From NCBI RefSeq assembly GCF_021556435.1, contig NZ_JAKGCU010000007.1, forward strand, positions 120,647-184,646: a stretch of 64,000 nt of DNA, read 5' to 3'. Source of the stretch: Gordonia tangerina (GTDB taxonomy: Bacteria; Actinomycetota; Actinomycetes; Mycobacteriales; Mycobacteriaceae). The notes below the pieces were generated by a model. It saw nothing but the letters and a program-made list of their open reading frames with translations, had not been told where the DNA came from and did not search any database. The translations under genes were made by a program, and so were the position numbers. This document shows positions 1 through 8,693 of this stretch, one piece after another (the stretch's first letter is position 1; each line of letters starts with the position of its first letter).

Positions 1-2
1 GG

Positions 3-383
3 GGACCGACATCGTCGATACCGTTGGGCACGGTGGCGGGCGCGCGTAGCGGCGACAAGGGCGGCAGCGCGAACATCGGTGTGTGGGTGCGTGATCCGGC
101 GCACTTCGAGTGGCTCGACCACACCCTCGACGTTGCGCTGCTCAAAGAGTTGCTGCCCGAGGTCGCCGACCTCGTCGTGCACCGGTACCGGCTGCCCAAT
201 CTCCATGCGGTCAACTTCGTGATCGAAGGGGTCCTCGGACGCGGCGTCGCCGAGAACGTGCGCTTCGATCCGCAGGCCAAGGGGATGGGGGAGTGGCTGC
301 GGTCGCGTCCGGTACCGATCCCCGTCGCCTTCACCGCGGCACCAACTGACAGCGCATCCCCCGACAGCGAGGAGAACAGGTGA
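3..383 (+). CDS. AtuA-like protein, C-terminal fragment (5' end outside window)
   Basis: The frame is open from the first bases of the window to the stop at 381-383, so this is the 3' part of a larger gene. The visible part contains ARSGDKGGSANIGVWVRDP and, further on, RYRLPNLHAVNFVIEGVLG. These fit the small C-terminal domain of the acyclic terpene utilisation AtuA (DUF1446) family. The exact function of the family is unknown, but it sits with acyl-CoA carboxylases in terpenoid or branched acyl-CoA catabolism. Its stop overlaps the GTG of the next gene by three bases, so it belongs to the operon that follows. Family call fairly sure, substrate unknown. Confidence 0.8.
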   Translation, partial: GPTSSIPLGTVAGARSGDKGGSANIGVWVRDPAHFEWLDHTLDVALLKELLPEVADLVVHRYRLPNLHAVNFVIEGVLGRGVAENVRFDPQAKGMGEWLRSRPVPIPVAFTAAPTDSASPDSEENR

Positions 384-1540
384 CCATCACCAGTCCGGTC
401 TGGGACAGCCCGGAGCGCGCCGAACTCCGTTCGACCGTCCGCGGATTCGTCGAACGGCACGTTCGGCCGCATCAGGACGACTGGGAGCGTGACGGGCTGT
501 TGCCGCGTGACCTGCATCGTGAGGCCGCGAAGCTCGGCCTGTTCGGACTTGGCATCGACGAGGAGGTGGGAGGCTCCGGCGGTGACCTGGTCGATGCCTC
601 GGTGCTGGGTGAGGAGTTCCACTACGCCGGGGCGGCGGCTGGCGTGTTCGCTTCGCTTTTCACACACGGCATCGCTCTGCCCCACTTGATCGCCGCCGGT
701 GATCCCGACCAGATCGATCGCTGGGTGCGACCCACGTTGGCCGGGGAGAAGATCGGCAGCCTCGCCATCACCGAACCCGATGGCGGCAGCGACGTGGGCC
801 ATTTGCGGACCACCGCGGTGCGCGATGGCGACCACTTCGTGGTGAACGGCGCCAAGACCTACATCACCTCGGCGGTGCGCGCTGACTTCGTGACCACCGC
901 CGTGCGGACCGGCGGGCCGGGGGCGTCCGGCGTGTCGCTGCTGGTGCTCGAGAAGGACACGCCGGGGTTCACCGTCACCCGCCGACTGGACAAGATGGGC
1001 TGGCGCAGCTCCGACACCGCGGAACTGGCCTTCGTCGATGCGCGGGTCCCGGTGTCGAATCTGGTGGGTCCGGAGAACTCCGGATTCGCGCAGATCGCCG
1101 CCGGGTTCGTCGCGGAGCGGGCGGGTCTTGCGGTGCAGGCCTACGCCAGCGCGCAACGGTGCCTGGACCTCACTCTGGACTGGGCCCGGGACCGGCAGAC
1201 GTTCGGTAAACCACTCATCGCCCGGCAATCGGTGCAGGACACCGTCACCGAGATGGCGCGCCGCATCGACGTGGCCCGGACCTACACCCGGGCCGTGGTG
1301 GAGCGCAAGGTCGCCTCTGGCGACGATCTCATCGCCGAGGTCTGCTTCGCCAAGAACACCGCGGTGCAAACCGGTGAATGGGTGGCCAACAAGGCGGTGC
1401 AGTTGTTCGGGGGACTGGGTTACATGACCGGCACCGAGGTCGAACGGCAATACCGGGACATGCGCATCCTCGGCATCGGCGGCGGCACCACGGAGATCCT
1501 CACCGGCCTCGCCGCAAAACGATTGGGGTATCAGCAGTGA
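380..1540 (+). CDS. acyl-CoA dehydrogenase (FadE13-like)
   Basis: A 386-residue flavoprotein that oxidises an acyl-CoA to the 2,3-enoyl-CoA, normally passing electrons to ETF. Visible family motifs are AITEPDGGSD (about 129-138) for flavin and substrate binding and the C-terminal YRDMRILGIGGGTTEI. The usual medium-chain catalytic Glu in the YEGT position is Gly here. A Glu at about 246 (FVAERAGL) sits where isovaleryl-CoA-type enzymes carry the catalytic base, so a branched substrate is plausible. The GTG start overlaps the upstream stop. Order with the carboxylase genes matches Rv0975c. Substrate is inferred only from context. Confidence 0.9.
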   Translation: MTITSPVWDSPERAELRSTVRGFVERHVRPHQDDWERDGLLPRDLHREAAKLGLFGLGIDEEVGGSGGDLVDASVLGEEFHYAGAAAGVFASLFTHGIALPHLIAAGDPDQIDRWVRPTLAGEKIGSLAITEPDGGSDVGHLRTTAVRDGDHFVVNGAKTYITSAVRADFVTTAVRTGGPGASGVSLLVLEKDTPGFTVTRRLDKMGWRSSDTAELAFVDARVPVSNLVGPENSGFAQIAAGFVAERAGLAVQAYASAQRCLDLTLDWARDRQTFGKPLIARQSVQDTVTEMARRIDVARTYTRAVVERKVASGDDLIAEVCFAKNTAVQTGEWVANKAVQLFGGLGYMTGTEVERQYRDMRILGIGGGTTEILTGLAAKRLGYQQ

Positions 1541-3135
1541 CCACACTTCGATCCACCATTGATCCCGCTGCCGAGGACTTCCGCTCCGCCGAGCAGTCGA
1601 TGAACCAGAAGCTGACCGAACTGCAGGCGGAGTTCGACAAGGCTCTCGCCGGCGGAGGTGGGAAGTACGTCGAGCGGCACCGCAAGCGCGGCAAGATGAT
1701 TCCGCGTGAGCGGATCGAGCTGCTGATCGACGAGGATTCCGCTTTCCTCGAACTGTGCCCGCTGGCCGGATATGGTTCCGACTTCCAGGTCGGCGCCTCG
1801 GTCGTCACCGGCATCGGCGTCGTCGAAGGTGTCGAATGCATGATCGTCGCCAACGACCCCACCGTGCGTGGCGGCACGTCCAACCCGTGGACACTGCGCA
1901 AGATTCTGCGCTGCAACGACATCGCGCTGGCCAACCGACTGCCGGTGATCTCGCTGGTCGAATCCGGCGGGGCGGACCTGCCCACGCAGAAAGAGGTGTT
2001 CATCCCGGGTGGTCGGATGTTCCGAGACCTCACCCGGCTGTCCGCAGCGGGTATCCCCACCATCGCGCTGGTCTTCGGCAACTCGACCGCCGGTGGTGCA
2101 TACGTTCCGGGGATGAGCGATCACGTGGTGATGATCGAGAATGCGTCCAAGGTGTTCCTCGGTGGTCCACCGCTGGTCAAGATGGCCACCGGTGAGGACA
2201 GCGACGACGAATCCCTCGGCGGCGCACAGATGCACGCGCGTCAGTCCGGGCTCGCCGACCATTACGCGGCCGACGAACAGGACGCGATCCGCATCGGCCG
2301 TCGCATTGTGTCCCGGTTGAACTGGCGCAAGCAGGGACCCGGACCGGTGGCCGAGGTCGTCGAGCCGCACCACGACCCGTCCGAACTACTCGGCATCGTG
2401 CCGGCGGACCTGAAGATCCCGTTCAACCCGCGCGACGTGATCGCCCGCATCGTCGACGACAGCGACTTCGACGAGTTCAAACCCGAATACGGTAGCTCGC
2501 TGTGCACGGGGTGGGCCCGCCTGCACGGGTACCCGATCGGCATCCTCGCCAACGCGCAGGGCGTGCTGTTCAGTCAAGAGGCGCAGAAGGCCACCCAGTT
2601 CATCCAGCACGCCAACCGCAGCAACACGCCGCTGTTGTTCCTGCACAACACCACCGGCTACATGGTCGGCAAGGAGTACGAGCAGGGCGGCATCATCAAA
2701 CACGGTTCGATGATGATCAATGCCGTCTCCAACTCGACGGTGCCGCACATCTCGGTGCTGATGGGCGCCAGCTACGGTGCGGGGCATTACGGCATGTGCG
2801 GTCGCGCCTACGATCCGCGTTTCCTGTTCGCCTGGCCCAGTGCCAAATCCGCGGTGATGGGGGCAGCGCAGCTAGCGGGTGTGATCTCGATCGTGTCGCG
2901 GGCGGCGACCGAGGCGCGCGGCGGAACAGTCGACGAGGCTGCCGATGCCGGGATGCGGCAGATGATCGAAGCCCAGATCGAGGCGGAATCGGTGCCTGCG
3001 TTCTTGTCCGGGATGCTCTACGACGACGGGGTGATCGACCCGCGCGACACCCGGACGGTGCTGGGGTTGTGTCTGTCGGCGATCCACAGTGCCCCGGTGG
3101 AGGGCACATCCAACTTCGGCGTCTTCCGGATGTGA
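1537..3135 (+). CDS. acyl-CoA carboxylase, carboxyltransferase (beta) subunit
   Basis: A 532-residue carboxyltransferase that moves CO2 from carboxybiotin to an acyl-CoA. It resembles AccD2 and the beta subunits of methylcrotonyl/geranyl-CoA carboxylases. It shows the paired crotonase-like halves, with glycine-rich segments such as FGNSTAGGAYVPGMSDH in the N half and MGASYGAGHYGMCGRAYDP in the C half. The GTG at 1537 overlaps the preceding stop (GTGA), which is preferred over a longer in-frame extension that would run back through the dehydrogenase gene. It lies seven bases before the alpha subunit. Acyl substrate not determinable here. Confidence 0.93.
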   Translation: MTTLRSTIDPAAEDFRSAEQSMNQKLTELQAEFDKALAGGGGKYVERHRKRGKMIPRERIELLIDEDSAFLELCPLAGYGSDFQVGASVVTGIGVVEGVECMIVANDPTVRGGTSNPWTLRKILRCNDIALANRLPVISLVESGGADLPTQKEVFIPGGRMFRDLTRLSAAGIPTIALVFGNSTAGGAYVPGMSDHVVMIENASKVFLGGPPLVKMATGEDSDDESLGGAQMHARQSGLADHYAADEQDAIRIGRRIVSRLNWRKQGPGPVAEVVEPHHDPSELLGIVPADLKIPFNPRDVIARIVDDSDFDEFKPEYGSSLCTGWARLHGYPIGILANAQGVLFSQEAQKATQFIQHANRSNTPLLFLHNTTGYMVGKEYEQGGIIKHGSMMINAVSNSTVPHISVLMGASYGAGHYGMCGRAYDPRFLFAWPSAKSAVMGAAQLAGVISIVSRAATEARGGTVDEAADAGMRQMIEAQIEAESVPAFLSGMLYDDGVIDPRDTRTVLGLCLSAIHSAPVEGTSNFGVFRM

Positions 3136-3142
3136 GGAAAAC

Positions 3143-5176
3143 ATGACAGATTCCGCACCACAGATCACGTCGGTCCTGGTGGCCAATCGTGGCGAGATCG
3201 CCTGCCGCGTGTTCACCACTGCACGGGCGATGGGGATGCGCACCGTCGCGGTGTTCTCCGACCCGGACGAACATGCGCCGCACACACGGCTGGCCGACGC
3301 GGCCGTTCGGCTACCGGGGACGACGTCGGCCCAGACGTATCTGCAGGGTGAGGCGATCATCGCCGCGGCCCGCTCAGCCGGCGCCGACGCTATCCACCCC
3401 GGATACGGCTTTCTCTCGGAGAACACCGAATTCGCGCAGAAGGTGATCGATGCCGGACTGACGTGGGTCGGCCCGTCGCCCGCCGCGATCTCGGCGATGG
3501 GTTCCAAGGTCAACGCCAAGAAGTTGATGGTCGACGCCGGGGTGCCCGTGCTCGGCGACCTCGACCCCGCCGCAGTGAGCGCCGACGATTTGCCGCTGTT
3601 GATCAAGGCGTCGGCCGGCGGCGGTGGTCGTGGCATGCGGATCGTGCGGACGCTCGACGAACTCGCGGATGCGGTCGCGGCCGCCGCGCGGGAAGCAGAG
3701 TCCGCGTTCGGTGACCCGACCGTGTTCTGCGAACCTTACATCGAGCGCGGTCACCACATCGAGGTCCAGATCCTGGCCGACACACATGGTGCCGTGTGGG
3801 CGGTCGGCGAGCGTGAGTGTTCCATCCAGCGCCGCCACCAGAAGGTGGTGGAGGAAGCCCCGGCACCGTTGGTGGAGCGGATCGGTGGTGACCTGCGCGC
3901 CCGACTGTTCGACGCCGCGCGGTCGGCGGCGTCGGCCATCGACTACACGGGTGCCGGTACGGTCGAGTTCCTCGCCGACGAGTCGGGCCGGTTCTTCTTT
4001 CTGGAGACCAACACCCGGCTACAGGTGGAGCATCCGGTGACCGAGCTGACCACCGGAACCGACCTGGTGGAGTGGCAGTTACGGGTTGCGATGGGGGAGC
4101 GTCTCGACGGTGCGGAACCGGTCGCGACCGGCCACGCGATCGAGGTGCGGCTGTATGCCGAGGATCCGGCCGCGGACTGGCAACCACAGTCGGACACCGT
4201 GCACGCCATCCGGATCGACGCGGACACCGAGTTCGGCCCGTTGAGCCGCCCGGGCATTCGGGTCGATGCGGGCATCGTCGACGGCAGTGAGGTCTCCACG
4301 TTCTACGACCCCATGCTCGCCAAGGTGATCGCTTGGGCACCGAATCGTCGGCGTGCGGCAGCGATGCTGGCGCGCGCACTGGCCGACGCCACCATTCACG
4401 GACCGATCACCAATCGGGACATGCTCGTCAACACCCTGCGCTCCGAGCAGTTCCTCGCCGGTGACACCGACACGGGATTCATCGACGAGATCGGACTCGA
4501 CGTGTTGTCGGCGTTGCCGGCCTCCGAAGGCGACATCTGTGTCGCCGCGACCGTCGCGGCTCTGGCGGATTCGGCGGCGGCGCGCCGCGATGCCGTGGTG
4601 CAGCGTGGATTGCCCTCCGGCTGGCGCAATCTCGCGTCGGGGCCGCGGGTGCGACGGTTCACCGATGTGCGCAGTGGCGGCGAGATCGACGTGCGGTATC
4701 GACACGGGCGTACCGGCGTGACACTGCCAGACCTGCCCGACACGACGGTGATCGCGGTGGCTCCCGGGTCGGTGACGTTGGAGGTCGACGGGGTGCGCCG
4801 GGAGTGGACGGTGTCGGGCTACGACGATCTGCTCTTTGTCGACCGGCCCGGAATGTCGGTGACGTTGCGGCGGGTTCCTCGGTTCGTCGATCCGTCCGCG
4901 ATCGCGCGGCCCGGTTCGCTGCTGGCGCCTATGCCGGGCGCGGTGATCCGGGTGGCCGTCGCGGAGGGTGATCGGGTGAGCGCGGGACAGCCGCTGTTGT
5001 GGCTGGAGGCGATGAAGATGGAACACACCATCGCGGCGCCCGCCGACGGGGTGGTCACCTCGCTGTCGGTGGAGCCGGGCAGGCAGCTGTCGGTGGGTGA
5101 CGTGCTCGCGGTGATCACCGACGACGAGAACGACCGGACAGACGTAGCAGCAGAACAGAAGGAGAAGGTCGGATGA
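3143..5176 (+). CDS. acyl-CoA carboxylase alpha subunit (biotin carboxylase plus biotin carrier)
   Basis: A 677-residue protein with an N-terminal biotin carboxylase domain (roughly 10-460; ATP-grasp segment KASAGGGGRGMR and the EECSIQRRHQK-type motif seen as ECSIQRRHQKVVEEAPAP). A C-terminal biotinyl domain carries EAMKMEH, with the probable biotinylated Lys at about 625. It pairs with the beta subunit immediately upstream. The start at ATG 3143 follows GAGGAAA. A longer frame into the beta-subunit gene is rejected. The equivalent M. tuberculosis gene by position is accA2. The last four bases overlap the next gene. Confidence 0.94.
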   Translation: MTDSAPQITSVLVANRGEIACRVFTTARAMGMRTVAVFSDPDEHAPHTRLADAAVRLPGTTSAQTYLQGEAIIAAARSAGADAIHPGYGFLSENTEFAQKVIDAGLTWVGPSPAAISAMGSKVNAKKLMVDAGVPVLGDLDPAAVSADDLPLLIKASAGGGGRGMRIVRTLDELADAVAAAAREAESAFGDPTVFCEPYIERGHHIEVQILADTHGAVWAVGERECSIQRRHQKVVEEAPAPLVERIGGDLRARLFDAARSAASAIDYTGAGTVEFLADESGRFFFLETNTRLQVEHPVTELTTGTDLVEWQLRVAMGERLDGAEPVATGHAIEVRLYAEDPAADWQPQSDTVHAIRIDADTEFGPLSRPGIRVDAGIVDGSEVSTFYDPMLAKVIAWAPNRRRAAAMLARALADATIHGPITNRDMLVNTLRSEQFLAGDTDTGFIDEIGLDVLSALPASEGDICVAATVAALADSAAARRDAVVQRGLPSGWRNLASGPRVRRFTDVRSGGEIDVRYRHGRTGVTLPDLPDTTVIAVAPGSVTLEVDGVRREWTVSGYDDLLFVDRPGMSVTLRRVPRFVDPSAIARPGSLLAPMPGAVIRVAVAEGDRVSAGQPLLWLEAMKMEHTIAAPADGVVTSLSVEPGRQLSVGDVLAVITDDENDRTDVAAEQKEKVG

Positions 5177-6360
5177 CCGAGACGCTCAACGACACCGCGC
5201 CCAACCCGTTCGTGGAGACCCCGGAACGCGCTGCGTTGCGCGCGTCGGTGGCGGCGTTCGCCGCGAAGTACGGCCAAGAGTACTTCCGGGAGTGCGCGCG
5301 GGAAGGTCGTAAGACCGACGAGATGTGGCTGGAAGCAGGCAAACTCGGCTTCATCGGCGTCAATCTCCCCGAGGAGTACGGCGGTGGGGGCGCTGGCATG
5401 TACGAGCTGTCCATCGTGATGGAGGAGATCGCGGCTGCCGGTGCCGGACTGCTGATGCTGGTGGTGTCGCCGGCCATCTGCGGCAACATCATCGCCCGTT
5501 TCGGCACCGACGAGCAGAAGGACCGGTGGATTCCGGGACTGGCCGACGGCACCATCACCATGGCGTTCGGCATCACCGAACCCGATGCCGGGTCGAACTC
5601 GCATCAGATCACCACAACCGCTCGGCGCGACGGCGACGAGTGGTTGCTGACCGGACGCAAGGTCTACATCTCCGGTGTCGATCAGGCCGATGCGGTGCTG
5701 ATCGTGGCGCGCACCGAGGACGCGAAGACCGGCAAGCTCAAGCCGGCGTTGTTCATCGTGCCGACCGATGCGCCGAACTTCGAGTACACGATGATCGACA
5801 TGGAACTGCAGAACCCGGAGAAGCAGTTCCAGCTCTTCCTCGACGACGTACGGCTGCCGGCCGACGCGCTGGTCGGGTCGGAGGACGCTGCGTTGAGCCA
5901 GCTGTTCGCTGGGTTGAATCCGGAGCGCATCATGGCGGCAGCGTCAGCGGTGGGTATGGGTCGGTTCGCGCTGGACAAAGCCGTCGCGTACGTGAACGAC
6001 CGCACCGTGTGGAAGACGCCCATCGGTGCGCACCAGGCGATCGCCCATCCGCTGGCGGAAGGCAAGGTGCAGATCGAGATGGCCAAGCTGATGATGCAGA
6101 AGGCCGCGACTTTGTACGACGCGGGTGACGACTGGGGGGCAGCCGAACCCGCCAACATGGCCAAGTATGCCGCGGCCGAGGCGTGCGTGAAGATCGTCGA
6201 CCATGCCGTGCATTCGATGGGCGGTAACGGACTGACCACCGAGTACGGTCTGGCGCCGCTGTTGAGTCTCGCCCGGATCGCTCGCATCGCTCCGGTCAGT
6301 CGTGAGATGATCCTGAACTTCGTCGCGCAGACGAGCCTCGGGTTGCCGAAGTCGTACTGA
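5173..6360 (+). CDS. acyl-CoA dehydrogenase (FadE12-like)
   Basis: A second acyl-CoA dehydrogenase of 395 residues. AFGITEPDAGSN (about 131-142) is the family signature, and Glu at about 251 (LNPERIM) is at the isovaleryl-type catalytic position. It starts in an ATGA overlap with the carboxylase alpha gene, so expression is probably coupled. Having two dehydrogenases flank the carboxylase pair matches the Rv0975c-Rv0972c arrangement. It suggests one enzyme acts before and one after carboxylation or hydration, but this is inference. Confidence 0.92.
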   Translation: MTETLNDTAPNPFVETPERAALRASVAAFAAKYGQEYFRECAREGRKTDEMWLEAGKLGFIGVNLPEEYGGGGAGMYELSIVMEEIAAAGAGLLMLVVSPAICGNIIARFGTDEQKDRWIPGLADGTITMAFGITEPDAGSNSHQITTTARRDGDEWLLTGRKVYISGVDQADAVLIVARTEDAKTGKLKPALFIVPTDAPNFEYTMIDMELQNPEKQFQLFLDDVRLPADALVGSEDAALSQLFAGLNPERIMAAASAVGMGRFALDKAVAYVNDRTVWKTPIGAHQAIAHPLAEGKVQIEMAKLMMQKAATLYDAGDDWGAAEPANMAKYAAAEACVKIVDHAVHSMGGNGLTTEYGLAPLLSLARIARIAPVSREMILNFVAQTSLGLPKSY

Positions 6361-6401
6361 GCGCGACGGCACGGTGCGTAATGGCAGAACAGGAAGCTGA
6401 C

Positions 6402-7211
6402 ATGATCGACGGAACCCCAGAGGTCGTCCATACGAGGATCGTCGAGGGGATTGCGACGCTCGAGCTGGATTCGCCGGCGAACCGCAACGCGCTCGGCGCG
6501 GTGCTCGTCGACCAGTTGTCGACTGCGTTGCAGTCGGCTGCCGACGATCCGGGCGTGCGGGCCGTGGTTCTCACCCACACCGGTAGAACATTCTGTGCCG
6601 GCGCCGATCTCAGCGCGGCGCTGAAGTCCGGTATGTCGGTGGAGGACGCGTCGGCACACGGTACTCGATCGATGATCGATTTGATGCGTGCGATCCTGAC
6701 AATGCCGAAACCGGTCATCGCCCGTATCGACGGTCATGTGCGGGCCGGGGGACTCGGTCTGATCGGCGCCGCCGACATGGTGCTGGCCGGACCGTCGTGC
6801 ACCTTCGCGCTCACCGAGGCGCGGCTCGGGTTGGCGCCGTCGGTGATCTCGCTGGTTCTGCTGCCGAAGCTCACCGCGCGCGCCGCCGGGCGGTTCTTTC
6901 TGTCCGGTGAGACCTTCGGGCCCGAGGAGTCGGTCCGTATCGGGCTGGTGACCGAAGCCTTCGCCACCATCGACGACCTCGGGTCCGGCATGGACGCGGT
7001 GCTCGCGAACCTCCGGCGATCATCCCCGCAGGGGCTCGCGGCGTCGAAGGCGCTGACGACCGCAGAGGTGCTGGCGCGGTTCGAGACCGAAGCCGATGCG
7101 AGGGCCGTGGAGTCGGCGGAGCTCTTCGGATCCGAGGAGGCTCGGGCTGGGATGACCGCATTACTGTCCAAACGACGCCCGCCGTGGGACCTCACCGCGG
7201 ATCAGCGATGA
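6402..7211 (+). CDS. enoyl-CoA hydratase/isomerase family protein (EchA7-like)
   Basis: A 269-residue crotonase-fold protein. The oxyanion-hole segments are visible as TFCAGADLSAAL near 65 and DGHVRAGGLGLIGAADMVLA near 108. Within the operon it would hydrate the enoyl-CoA made by the dehydrogenases, or cleave a hydroxyacyl-CoA as a lyase. The ATG at 6402 is chosen because AGGAAG lies five bases upstream. An in-frame ATG at 6381 lacks a ribosome-binding site. It ends in an ATGA overlap with the TetR gene. Confidence 0.85.
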   Translation: MIDGTPEVVHTRIVEGIATLELDSPANRNALGAVLVDQLSTALQSAADDPGVRAVVLTHTGRTFCAGADLSAALKSGMSVEDASAHGTRSMIDLMRAILTMPKPVIARIDGHVRAGGLGLIGAADMVLAGPSCTFALTEARLGLAPSVISLVLLPKLTARAAGRFFLSGETFGPEESVRIGLVTEAFATIDDLGSGMDAVLANLRRSSPQGLAASKALTTAEVLARFETEADARAVESAELFGSEEARAGMTALLSKRRPPWDLTADQR

Positions 7212-7840
7212 CGACCAGCGGTGCCCGCGCGCCGGTGCCGCGCGAACCCCGGCAGGAGCGGTCGCGACTGACCCGTGAACGGCTGGTGCAGTCGACGATG
7301 GACGCTCTCGCCCATGACGGGTGGGCGGCGGCCACGGTTGCGGCGGTCGCCGAGCGCGCCGGGGTGTCGCGCGGTGCGGCGCAGCATCATTTCCCCACTC
7401 GCGAGGCGCTGATCACTGCGGTCCTGGAGCAGGTATTTGAGGAAATGACCTCGACCGCTTCCGGGGTTCTCGCATCCCTGCCCGACGACGAGGAGGACCG
7501 CGTGGCCGCCGCGGTCGACCGAGCGGTCGCCATCTATACAGGAACCGAATTCAAAGCGGCGCTGCAGGTGTGGGCGGCCGCTGCTTCCGATCCGGCGTTG
7601 CGTCAGCTCATCCTGCCGATGGAGGCGAAGTTCGCCCGCGCCGCTCACCAGATGACCGTGGCGGCGATCGATCCCGACAACCGCTACCCCGATTCACATC
7701 GAATTGCGCAGGTCACCCTCGACCTCGCCCGCGGTCTCGGCCTGGCCGACACCTTGTCCGACGATTCGCGCCGTCGCGCCCAGGTGGTCGCGACATGGAC
7801 CGAAATGGTCACAGCGGTGATTCAGGTGCGGTCCCGCTGA
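7208..7840 (+). CDS. TetR family transcriptional regulator
   Basis: A 210-residue protein with an N-terminal TetR helix-turn-helix at about 20-65 (VAAVAERAGVSRGAAQHHFPTRE pattern, ending in the typical F-P/S-T/N-R/K-E). The C-terminal half is the variable ligand domain. It is the last gene of the acyl-CoA operon and overlaps the hydratase stop, so it probably autoregulates the operon in response to an acyl-CoA or free acid. The operon promoter is outside the window, so no operator can be assigned. Confidence 0.88.
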   Translation: MTTSGARAPVPREPRQERSRLTRERLVQSTMDALAHDGWAAATVAAVAERAGVSRGAAQHHFPTREALITAVLEQVFEEMTSTASGVLASLPDDEEDRVAAAVDRAVAIYTGTEFKAALQVWAAAASDPALRQLILPMEAKFARAAHQMTVAAIDPDNRYPDSHRIAQVTLDLARGLGLADTLSDDSRRRAQVVATWTEMVTAVIQVRSR

Positions 7841-7955
7841 GGGATTGAAGCGTCCCCTGCTCGCTGAGGGCGACCGAGCTTGCGAGGCCGTCCCCGGGTC
7901 CCCCGCGTCCCTGTGCCCTGAAGAGCGTCCGAGCTTGCGAGGCCGTGTCACCTGG

Positions 7956-8690
7956 TCCCTGAGGAGCGTCCGAGCTTGCGAGGCCGCGTCACGAAGGGTC
8001 CACCCACGCAACGACACTCACGCACGAAATGTTGTCGGACCCCGCCGCTATCCCGAACTCAACACCTCGCCGATCAAGTCCATCCAGACCCCTCCCGCAG
8101 CGCACCAAAGTTGTCAGACCTGGCCGCTAGTCTGATATCAGTCCGGCTCCCCGCCAACGTTTCCCGCCGCAGAGGGGAAATCCATAGCTCACCCACGATC
8201 CCTGAGGTGCATCCGAGCTTGCGAGGCCGCGTTACGAAGGGTCCACCCACGCAACGACACTCACGCACCAAAAGTTGTCGGACCCCGCCGATATCCTGAA
8301 CCCAACAGCTCACCGAACAAGTCCATCCACATCCCACCCCGCAGCACCCCAAAATTGTCAGACCTGACCGATAGTCTGATACCAGTCCGACTCCACGCTA
8401 ACGACTCCCACCCTTCAGAGAACCGAGAAAGACGGCGCACCCTTGATCCCTGAGTAGCGTCCGAGCTTGCGAGGCCGCGTCACGAAGGGTCCACCCACGC
8501 AACCACTCTCACGCACGAAAAGTTGTCACACCCCACCGCTATCCTGAACCCAACACCTCGCCGATCGAGTCCATCCACACCCCACCCGTAGCGCACCAAA
8601 GTTGTCAGACCCGCCCGATAGTCTGATAGCAGTTCGGTTCCCCACCAAACCATCCCGACCTCAGAGACCGTCTTCGCCGGAAAGGAGCGT
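7956..8690. repeat. Three tandem ~245-bp repeat units upstream of the 13E12-type gene
   Basis: Three diverged direct copies start at about 7956, 8199 and 8447, periods 243 and 248. Each begins with CCTGAG...CGAGCTTGCGAGGCCG, then CACGAAGGGTCCACCCACGC, and carries two TTGTCRGACC-type motifs 79-80 bp apart (8031/8110, 8274/8354, 8522/8601). The CGAGCTTGCGAGGCCG core also occurs twice more before the array, at 7875 and 7930. There is no coding signal in 7841-8693. The last unit runs up to the ribosome-binding site of the HNH gene, so the array is its leader or a target region. Confidence 0.85.
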
Positions 8691-8693
8691 TTC

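Noticed and set aside
1378..1536. Upstream extension of the carboxyltransferase frame
   Set aside because: It lies inside the dehydrogenase gene, and the GTG at 1537 gives the family-length N-terminus with a coupled start.
8074..8352. Short open frames in the repeat region before the HNH gene
   Set aside because: They follow the repeat units on both strands, lack ribosome-binding sites and give no protein-like composition.
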